Source: HRBIN01 sp038891515 (GTDB taxonomy: Archaea; Thermoproteota; Nitrososphaeria_A; Caldarchaeales; Caldarchaeaceae). Taken from it: a stretch of 55,522 nucleotides of DNA. Positions 49,887 to 55,522 of the stretch are shown here, piece after piece (the first letter of the stretch is position 1; every line of letters begins with the position of its first letter). The position numbers were made by a program, and so were the translations under genes. A model generated the notes under the pieces. The model was not told the origin of the DNA. It made no database searches and worked only from the letters and a program-made list of their open reading frames with translations. Location: positions 1 to 55,522 of the forward strand of contig JAWAEB010000003.1 in assembly GCA_038891515.1 (NCBI GenBank). Direction: 5' to 3'.

Positions 49887-51186
49887 GCGTTTTTAGGGCC
49901 TCTCCGAAAGTCTCGACAGCTAGCTCAATTATGTGTTCTTCATGGGAAGCCGATACAAAGATCGTTTCAAACGGTGATGGTGGAAGTAGGATGCCTTTTT
50001 TGATAAGCTTCAAGAAGAGTCGTGTGAAACTTGCTCTGTCACAACTTAACACATCCTGATAGTTCTTAACCCTTTGCTTGTTTGTGAAGAATAAACTTAT
50101 CATTGAGCCAACTCTATTAATCACTAAATCTAAACCCGCGTCCCTCGCAGCTGCTTCTATCCCCTGACCCAGTTTAGATGATAACTGCTCTAGCTCGTCA
50201 TATATCTGTGGTGTAAGTAGGTTGATAGTTGCTATGCCCGCTGACATAGAAATTGGGTTTCCAGAGAACGTCCCAGCCTGATACACCCGCCCCAAAGGAG
50301 CCAATTGCTTCATTGTCTCCTCCTTGCCGCCGACAGCCCCAATTGGGAAACCGCCGCCTATAATCTTCCCTAAGCAGGTGAGGTCTGGTTGAATGCCATA
50401 TAGCTCTTGGGCGCCACCCTTAGCAACCCTGAATCCAGTTACGACCTCATCAAATATTAGTAGAGAACCGTAGCTATTCGTTATCTCTCTCAGCGCTTCA
50501 AGGAAAACCCGTTCAGGAGGCACGACCCCCATGTTAGCGGCTATAGGCTCAACTATTACACAAGCTATATCAGTGCCGACCTGTTCAAAGATCCTCTCCA
50601 CATAGCTAATACTGTTGAAATGGGCCGTGATCGTATTTTTCGTTAATTCTTCCGGAACTCCATCCGAAGTCGGTAGCGAGAAGGTTGCCAATCCTGAGCC
50701 AGCCCTTGTGAGAAGATAATCAACATGACCGTGGTAACAGCCTTCAAACTTCAGAATTTTTCTCCTCCCAGTATAAGCCCTAGCTAAGCGGATTGCTGTC
50801 ATGGCTGCCTCCGTACCCGAATTAACAAACCTAACCATCTCGATCGATGGGAAGGCCTGAACTATCAATCCGGCCAGTTCTATCTCTAGCTCGTTTGTCA
50901 ACCCAAGGATTGTTCCACGCTCTAATGTTGCACTTACAGCCTCTACGATCTCTCTCCTCGCATGGCCTAGTATTAGGGATCCCCATCCACTGATGAAGTC
51001 CACGTATTGGTTCTCGTCGGCGTCATAGATGTAAGGCCCCTTTCCTCTTCTTACGATAAGTGGCTCGCCTAGAACTGATATGAAGGATCTGACGGGGCTG
51101 CTGACCCCTCCCACCATGTTTCTGACTGCTTTCTCATATAGCTTGCGAGACTTCTCCAATTGAAGGTTAGGCACCCGGACGGTCAA
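49867..51186 (-). CDS. hemL: Glutamate-1-semialdehyde 2,1-aminomutase
   Basis: This PLP enzyme of 439 residues converts glutamate-1-semialdehyde to 5-aminolevulinate. VGGVSSPVRSF is the family start motif. FVNSGTEAAMTAIRLARAYT binds cofactor phosphate, LLIFDEVVTGFRVAKGGAQE holds the Asp, and CLGKIIGGGFPIGAVGG holds the Schiff-base Lys. It works on the product of HemA (first gene of the operon). It overlaps hemB by 4 bases and hemE by 20 bases, a very compact arrangement. Confidence 0.95.
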   Translation of the reverse strand: MTVRVPNLQLEKSRKLYEKAVRNMVGGVSSPVRSFISVLGEPLIVRRGKGPYIYDADENQYVDFISGWGSLILGHARREIVEAVSATLERGTILGLTNELEIELAGLIVQAFPSIEMVRFVNSGTEAAMTAIRLARAYTGRRKILKFEGCYHGHVDYLLTRAGSGLATFSLPTSDGVPEELTKNTITAHFNSISYVERIFEQVGTDIACVIVEPIAANMGVVPPERVFLEALREITNSYGSLLIFDEVVTGFRVAKGGAQELYGIQPDLTCLGKIIGGGFPIGAVGGKEETMKQLAPLGRVYQAGTFSGNPISMSAGIATINLLTPQIYDELEQLSSKLGQGIEAAARDAGLDLVINRVGSMISLFFTNKQRVKNYQDVLSCDRASFTRLFLKLIKKGILLPPSPFETIFVSASHEEHIIELAVETFGEALKTLGEANE

Positions 51187-52175
51187 CCTTCAAGCCACCT
51201 CGCAACTTGTTTAGCAAAGTAAGTAATTATAATGTCTGCACCCGCTCTTTTTATCGATGTCATGACTTCCATGACTGCTCGCTTCTTATCTATCCAGCCT
51301 TTTTCTACTGCGGCCTCTATCATCGAGTACTCCCCACTCACATTATATACGGCTATCGGCGTCTTGAACCTAGAGCGGGCTCTAGCTATCACGTCCAAAT
51401 AGGCCAGTGCCGGCTTAATCATTACAATGTCTGCGCCCTCCTTCAAGTCTAGTTCTATTTCCCGTAGAGCCTCCCTGATGTTTGACGGATCCATTTGGTA
51501 GTTGCTCCTGCCGCCGAAGATAGGGATGGAGTAGGCCGCCTCTCTGAAGGGGCCGTAGAAAGTTGAAGAGTACTTGGCGCTGTAACTCATTATAGCTACA
51601 TCATCGAATCCTACTTTATCTAGAGCCTCCCTAATAGCTATGACCTGATGATCCATCATAGCGCTTGGTGCCACTATATCAGCACCGGCCTCCGCATGGG
51701 AGACAGCTGTTGCCGCCAGTATCTCTATACTCTCATCATTAAGAACGCGTCCCTCTCTTAATATTCCGCAGTGTCCATGAGTTGTGTACTGACATAAACA
51801 GACATCAGTTATTATTACTAGATCTCCTACGTTCTCCTTAACTGTCCTGACGGCTTTCTGAACTATTCCGTCCCGCTTATACGCAGAAGAGCCCAACTCA
51901 TCCTTTGATGCTGGAATGCCGAAGATGAGGATTGCCGGTATACCCATTTCCCTGATCTCCGAAGCTTCGTGGATAAGTTCTTCTAACGATATGCGGTAGA
52001 CACCTGGCATAGAGGGTATATCTTCCCTTCCCACCAGTACTTCTTTAACGAAGACCGGGTAGACTAGATCACTCACTGATACCTTTGTCTCTCTTACCAG
52101 CCTCCTTATCTGTTCAGTCTTCCTCAGTCTCCTAGGACGGGGGAAACTCCGCAGCTCAGCCGCGGTTCTTAGCAT
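51183..52175 (-). CDS. hemB: Porphobilinogen synthase (5-aminolevulinate dehydratase), zinc type
   Basis: The enzyme joins two 5-aminolevulinates to porphobilinogen. It has 330 residues. The Cys-rich zinc site DVCLCQYTTHGHCG marks the zinc-dependent type. The two Schiff-base lysines are in MSYSAKYSSTFYGPFR and IVMIKPALAYLDV. It overlaps hemD by 7 bases and hemL by 4. Nothing unusual is seen. Confidence 0.95.
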   Translation of the reverse strand: MLRTAAELRSFPRPRRLRKTEQIRRLVRETKVSVSDLVYPVFVKEVLVGREDIPSMPGVYRISLEELIHEASEIREMGIPAILIFGIPASKDELGSSAYKRDGIVQKAVRTVKENVGDLVIITDVCLCQYTTHGHCGILREGRVLNDESIEILAATAVSHAEAGADIVAPSAMMDHQVIAIREALDKVGFDDVAIMSYSAKYSSTFYGPFREAAYSIPIFGGRSNYQMDPSNIREALREIELDLKEGADIVMIKPALAYLDVIARARSRFKTPIAVYNVSGEYSMIEAAVEKGWIDKKRAVMEVMTSIKRAGADIIITYFAKQVARWLEG

Positions 52176-52918
52176 GGGCTCAGCCTCCTCACCAATGATT
52201 CTATTGCTCCCCCGACAGTATGTCTCTCAGCAACGAGGTTGACCCTAATCCCAAGAGCCTCGGCGGCCTTAGCTGTCACAGGTCCGATGCAACAAACTAT
52301 TACATCGTCTCCGAGATGTCCACTATGTGTTTCTAAAGCCTTTACTAGTGCCAAGGCAGTAGAGGGGCTTGTTAATATAACTGCATCGAACTGTGGGAGA
52401 TGTGGCTGATAATCTACTAAGATAACCCTGTAGGCGGGTACCTGCTCAACCGATGCTCCTCTACTCTTAAGAATTCTCGTCATAGAGTCATCCACGCCCT
52501 CGCTGCGGACTAATAGAATTTCCTTGCCTGAAACGTCAGGTAGCTGCTCGGCTAAGATGTTTGTAAGGTACCTAGATGGAATAAATGCCACCTTCAGACC
52601 ATACTTTTCAACCGCTTCGGCCGTTGATGGGCCGACTGCTGCGATTCTCCCCCTCATTCGACCTAGATCGACACGGACATCCCTAGCCCGCTGTACTAAT
52701 GCCCTGACTCCAGTTCTGCTGGTAAAGACGATCCAGTCATAGCTATCTACCTTCATGAGGGCATGGTCCAGAGCAGACCAATCAGTTGGCGGCTCCTTTC
52801 GTATGAGTTCGACGTGAACGGGTTGGCCACCCAACTCGCTTATTGTCTTACTTAGCTCCTCCACATCTTCGTTTGATCTCAGGAATAAAACTCTCATATT
52901 CAGAAGAGGTTTTATCAA
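52169..52918 (-). CDS. hemD: Uroporphyrinogen III synthase
   Basis: The protein has 249 residues and belongs to a poorly conserved family whose identification rests on fold pattern and context. It has an N-terminal VLFLRSNEDVEELSKTISEL, the block DSYDWIVFTSRTGVRALVQR, the glycine-rich AAVGPSTAEAVEKYGL and the second domain DAVILTSPSTALALVKAL with CIGPVTAKAAEALG. It closes hydroxymethylbilane to uroporphyrinogen III. The gene lies between hemC and hemB with 4- and 7-base overlaps, as in many heme operons. Confidence 0.92.
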   Translation of the reverse strand: MIKPLLNMRVLFLRSNEDVEELSKTISELGGQPVHVELIRKEPPTDWSALDHALMKVDSYDWIVFTSRTGVRALVQRARDVRVDLGRMRGRIAAVGPSTAEAVEKYGLKVAFIPSRYLTNILAEQLPDVSGKEILLVRSEGVDDSMTRILKSRGASVEQVPAYRVILVDYQPHLPQFDAVILTSPSTALALVKALETHSGHLGDDVIVCCIGPVTAKAAEALGIRVNLVAERHTVGGAIESLVRRLSPC

Positions 52919-53838
52919 TTCTCATCGCTCTCTACGCTGACCTGGGCCAAGCGAACCATAACATCTTCAGCGAGTCTGCAACCAATCTCCACAGCTTCAG
53001 AAATTTCACCAGTTCCACTAGCTCTGATGATTTTTATCGAATCCGGTGAGGTAGCCATCCCTTCCAGAAGCAGCTTCCCCTCATCTATGATGTATGCATA
53101 TGCTGCCATCGGAACGTCGCAGCCGCCGCCGACTCTCTCCATGAAGGCTCTCTCCGCCTCGACACAAGCCCTGCTATCAACGCGATCTACTGTCTTCAGA
53201 ATCTCCAAAATCTTATCATCCTCCTCCCTAGCTTCTACTGCAAGGGCACCCTGCCCAGGAGCTGGGAGCATAGCCTCAATAGGGAAAACTTCTGTTACCT
53301 TATCGGCGAGTCCAATCCTCTTAAGCCCAGCAAACGCTACCACGATAGCGTCCAGATTCCGCTCTCTGAGTTTCCTTATTCTGGTGTTGACGTTCCCCCT
53401 CAATTCAACCACCTCTAGGTCCGGACGCATGGAAAGGAGCTGAATTCTTCTTCTAATACTACTGGTCCCCACCCCCGCTTTTTCAGGCAGTTCTGAAAAT
53501 TTCTTCCCCTCTCTCGATATCAGAGCGTCACGCGGGTCCTCTCTGCGGGGAACGGCGGCAATGGTTAAGCCCTTCGGGAGCCTTGCTGGCAAATCCTTCA
53601 TGCTGTGAACGGCGAAGTCTATGTCTCTAGCTAGAAGCTTCTCTTCTATAGCCCTTACAAAGGCATCCTTACCCCTTCTATGTTGGCCTCCACGTAAGTC
53701 CTCGTCCCCTTCGGTAATTATGGGTACGACTTTGAACTCCACATTAGGCCACACCCTCCTCAGTTCCTCCAATACTATATTGGTCTGGCTCATTGCAAGC
53801 ATGCTTTTTCTACTTCCCACCCTAATTACTCGGCTCAT
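52915..53838 (-). CDS. hemC: Porphobilinogen deaminase (hydroxymethylbilane synthase)
   Basis: The protein has 307 residues. It shows IRVGSRKSMLAMSQTNIVLE at the N-terminus, FAVHSMKDLPARLPKGL, GTSSIRRRIQLLSMRPDL and the cofactor-attachment Cys in RVGGGCDVPMAAYA. It polymerises four porphobilinogens onto a dipyrromethane primer. It overlaps the end of hemA by 17 bases and hemD by 4, consistent with one message. No deviations from the family are visible. Confidence 0.95.
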   Translation of the reverse strand: MSRVIRVGSRKSMLAMSQTNIVLEELRRVWPNVEFKVVPIITEGDEDLRGGQHRRGKDAFVRAIEEKLLARDIDFAVHSMKDLPARLPKGLTIAAVPRREDPRDALISREGKKFSELPEKAGVGTSSIRRRIQLLSMRPDLEVVELRGNVNTRIRKLRERNLDAIVVAFAGLKRIGLADKVTEVFPIEAMLPAPGQGALAVEAREEDDKILEILKTVDRVDSRACVEAERAFMERVGGGCDVPMAAYAYIIDEGKLLLEGMATSPDSIKIIRASGTGEISEAVEIGCRLAEDVMVRLAQVSVESDEN

Positions 53839-55051
53839 TGAGACCGAACAGCTCCTTCACCATGTTCACATAAAGCGGTTCCCGCTTGTTTGCAGCTAAC
53901 ATCTTCAGCCGTACCGTGGGATCGTGCAATAGTTTGTTGATTATGCTCTTGGAAAGCATATCTAAGACGAGTGCGTCTCTATCCGGGTTCCCACACAGGT
54001 GTTTGAGGGCTTTAGAGAGTTCCTTTTTTCTTAACCTCTCAGCCTTTTCCCTTAAAAGTCCAATAACATCGTTCAACCCAATACCAGCAAGCCAAGAAAT
54101 GAATCTTTCGGCCTCCTCACTTATCACTCTATCTGCTAATAATGCCTCATTAGATGTATTGAGTTTTGGAGCAAAGGCTTCTAGGTCTATAATGTTATAA
54201 AGTTCAATCGAGAGGCTCTCAGAAACTCGTGGGTCAATGTTTCTCGGGACAGACAAGTCTATCATAAGCAGTTTCCGATTGTTAGGTAAACCATCCAAAG
54301 ATTCCCTATTTACCACGTAGTCGAGGGATGATGTAGCTACTATAACTGCGCTGACTTCATTGAGGAGCTTTGGAAGTAAGTCAAATCCACCTAGTGTCTT
54401 CACCTGAGTCCTAATGTGTTCGGATATTGGAGAGGGGTTCCTCGTTACAGCATGTATTTCATCGAAACCTGCTCTGATCAGCTCGTCTATCACAACTTTC
54501 CCGATGGATCCAGTACCGACGACCAAGATTGAATCATCTTCCTTAATCTTCAACTTCAAGAGATGGGACACCAGCATACCAACATTTGTCGAAAAGTCTA
54601 TTCCAGCGGCCTTTCTCACACGTATAGCAGCATTATACGAATAATTGAATAACCTATCCACAATTTGGATATACTTGCCGTTTCCATAACGCTTCACGTC
54701 TCTGACCTGCTGGAGTATCTGTGGCTCACCAATCGCAAGCGAGTCGAGACCGCATGCAACTTTTATCAGATGCTTTATAGCCTCTCTACCATTCATGCAA
54801 TAGATTTGGGTCTCAGAAGCCCCAACCTCTATGAACAACTCTTCAACCTTTGTACGAAGAATGTCCAGCTCATCGGTCACTAAGTATGTTTCAACCCTAT
54901 TACACGTAGAGAGCAAACCGAGCCCGAAATCGCAGCTAACTGTTCTTAATACTTGGACAATCCGATTCATAGTCAGACTGACTGACAAGTCCTCTAAGAT
55001 TCCCAACGGGCAGGTCCTATAATTTGATCCGACGAGTAGTACATCTAACAT
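53822..55051 (-). CDS. hemA: Glutamyl-tRNA reductase
   Basis: The protein has 409 residues and is the first enzyme of the C5 pathway, reducing glutamyl-tRNA to glutamate-1-semialdehyde. VGSNYRTCPLGILEDLSVS and the active-site block LLSTCNRVETYLVTDEL contain the catalytic Cys. CGLDSLAIGEPQILQQVRDV and the NADPH site ILVVGTGSIGKVVIDELIRA follow. It heads the eight-gene heme operon. A TATA-like CAATTAAG on the minus strand near 55072-55079 is about 25 bases upstream of ATG 55051. The 135 bases upstream separate it from an IS6-like element whose 3' end lies at about 55180. Confidence 0.95.
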   Translation of the reverse strand: MLDVLLVGSNYRTCPLGILEDLSVSLTMNRIVQVLRTVSCDFGLGLLSTCNRVETYLVTDELDILRTKVEELFIEVGASETQIYCMNGREAIKHLIKVACGLDSLAIGEPQILQQVRDVKRYGNGKYIQIVDRLFNYSYNAAIRVRKAAGIDFSTNVGMLVSHLLKLKIKEDDSILVVGTGSIGKVVIDELIRAGFDEIHAVTRNPSPISEHIRTQVKTLGGFDLLPKLLNEVSAVIVATSSLDYVVNRESLDGLPNNRKLLMIDLSVPRNIDPRVSESLSIELYNIIDLEAFAPKLNTSNEALLADRVISEEAERFISWLAGIGLNDVIGLLREKAERLRKKELSKALKHLCGNPDRDALVLDMLSKSIINKLLHDPTVRLKMLAANKREPLYVNMVKELFGLNEPSN

Positions 55052-55178
55052 CTATTCATCTCCGACACGTCTTAATTGACCAAAACTACTATTACATGTA
55101 TATTAATTTATTTTTCCACAAAAAATATGAAGAGATTTCGCTGACTCCGCAATATATATACTTTTGCCTTCTCGAGGG

Positions 55179-55522
55179 GGGTACTGTCAACTAGGTATTA
55201 CGCCTCCTTCTCTTGTTTGGGTTCTGAGGAGTAGGTTATGTATTAGGGCTATTCCTGCTGCTATCTCCTCTATACTCTTTACTGTCTTGGAGTTTATGTT
55301 GTTGTGGAATCTTCTGGTCCTGTCCTTCAGCTCCCTGAACCACCTCTCTATCCTGTTCCTATTCCCAAAGGTCTCGTGGAAGTACTCTATGCCCAGCCTC
55401 TTCAATGCCCATGGATACCATGGACCCCTATCCACCACTACCACCGGCTTACCTTCGCATGCCCTTAGGACCATCCTAAGGAAAGTCAATGCATTAAGCA
55501 TAGACCTACCTCTAGAAGCGTA
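55179..55522 (-). mobile_element. 3' end of an IS6-like insertion sequence (continues beyond the window)
   Basis: The element's terminal inverted repeat appears to be the stretch around GGTACTGTCAACTAG beginning at about 55179-55180; the transposase stop codon (TCA on the plus strand, 55187-55189) lies within it. The left end is outside the window. Confidence 0.6.
55187..55522 (-). CDS. IS6-like DDE transposase (partial, C-terminal part)
   Basis: The frame is open to the window edge (YASRGRS upstream of the first ATG at 55501), so the visible 111 codons are the C-terminal part of a longer gene. The DDE pattern is seen as VVVVDRGPWYPWALKRLGIE (second Asp) and GNRNRIERWFRELKDRTRRF (catalytic Glu in RIERWF), followed by a helical tail. 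The family matches the N-terminal remnant at 24819-25031, so the genome carries at least two copies of this element, one of which is decayed. Whether this copy is complete depends on sequence outside the window. Confidence 0.8.
   Translation of the reverse strand, partial: YASRGRSMLNALTFLRMVLRACEGKPVVVVDRGPWYPWALKRLGIEYFHETFGNRNRIERWFRELKDRTRRFHNNINSKTVKSIEEIAAGIALIHNLLLRTQTREGGVIPS

Noticed and set aside
55151..55161. AT-rich TATATATA near 55151 as the hemA promoter
   Set aside because: It is about 100 bases from ATG 55051; the TATA-like element near 55072-55079 is at the usual archaeal distance for a leaderless start.
1..55522. CRISPR arrays, rRNA genes, complete tRNA genes and SRP RNA
   Set aside because: I looked on both strands for repeat-spacer patterns and conserved RNA motifs and saw none that I can support by eye.

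Overview
The window looks like a thermophilic TACK-group archaeon. The best fit is the Thaumarchaeota/Aigarchaeota (Nitrososphaeria, Caldarchaeales-like) branch. Reasons: an archaeosine TGT, Pus10, SRP54, HerA/NurA, PDCD5-like DNA-binding protein, A-type ATP synthase subunits E and F, aCPSF2-like nuclease, LysW-type lysine/arginine synthesis, and many TATA boxes 25-30 bases ahead of leaderless ATG, GTG or TTG starts. I could not run a phylogeny, so the placement is inference.

Layout. 1-8.4 kb: end of a membrane protein, a TnpB remnant, then a Tat-exported molybdopterin oxidoreductase with its Fe-S and NrfD subunits, a ModE-like regulator, and a tungstate/molybdate ABC importer transcribed divergently from the regulator. 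This is one molybdenum/tungsten module. 8.4-14.7 kb: MFS transporter, voltage-sensor-type K+ channel, aCPSF2-like nuclease, TgtA, PAC2 and PDCD5 proteins. 14.7-24.5 kb: arginine/lysine block: argG, argH, lysK, a cyclic-2,3-diphosphoglycerate-synthetase-like GTPase, lysJ, lysX/argX, lysW, lysZ, lysY. 24.5-27.3 kb: a scarred region with IS5-type and IS6-like transposase remnants, a KaiC-like ATPase, a broken B3/B4 protein and an unrecognised ORF. 27.3-35.6 kb: Lrp-family regulator, SurE, ATP synthase subunits, TGS GTPase, ArgRS and several membrane proteins. 35.6-44.1 kb: HerA-NurA-beta-CASP nuclease operon, SRP54-Pus10, CTP synthase. 44.1-46.8 kb: an amidohydrolase fragment joined by deletion to a LivF fragment, a luciferase-like oxidoreductase, and two small proteins. 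47.2-55.1 kb: an eight-gene heme operon (hemA, C, D, B, L, E, a CopD/HemJ-like membrane protein and a radical SAM/SPASM enzyme). The window ends in another IS6-like transposase.

The most striking observation is in the GTPase gene at 19011-20358. Its first 15 codons are separated from the rest by 25 bases (19056-19080) that break the frame. These 25 bases and their flanks fold into a textbook bulge-helix-bulge: 4-bp outer helix, 3-nt bulge, 4-bp central helix, 3-nt bulge, 7-bp inner hairpin. Cutting both bulges at the standard positions and joining them restores the family N-terminus (GAAGRDFHNFN). This is a strong candidate for a protein-coding intron removed by the tRNA splicing endonuclease.

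Other points worth a look are a LysW whose last residue is Gln instead of the usual conjugating Glu, a single near-symmetric TATA box that appears to serve two divergent leaderless genes, helically phased 10-bp repeats ahead of the oxidoreductase operon, a perfect palindrome at the lysY promoter, and a 10-N assembly gap in argG that appears to hide no missing sequence.
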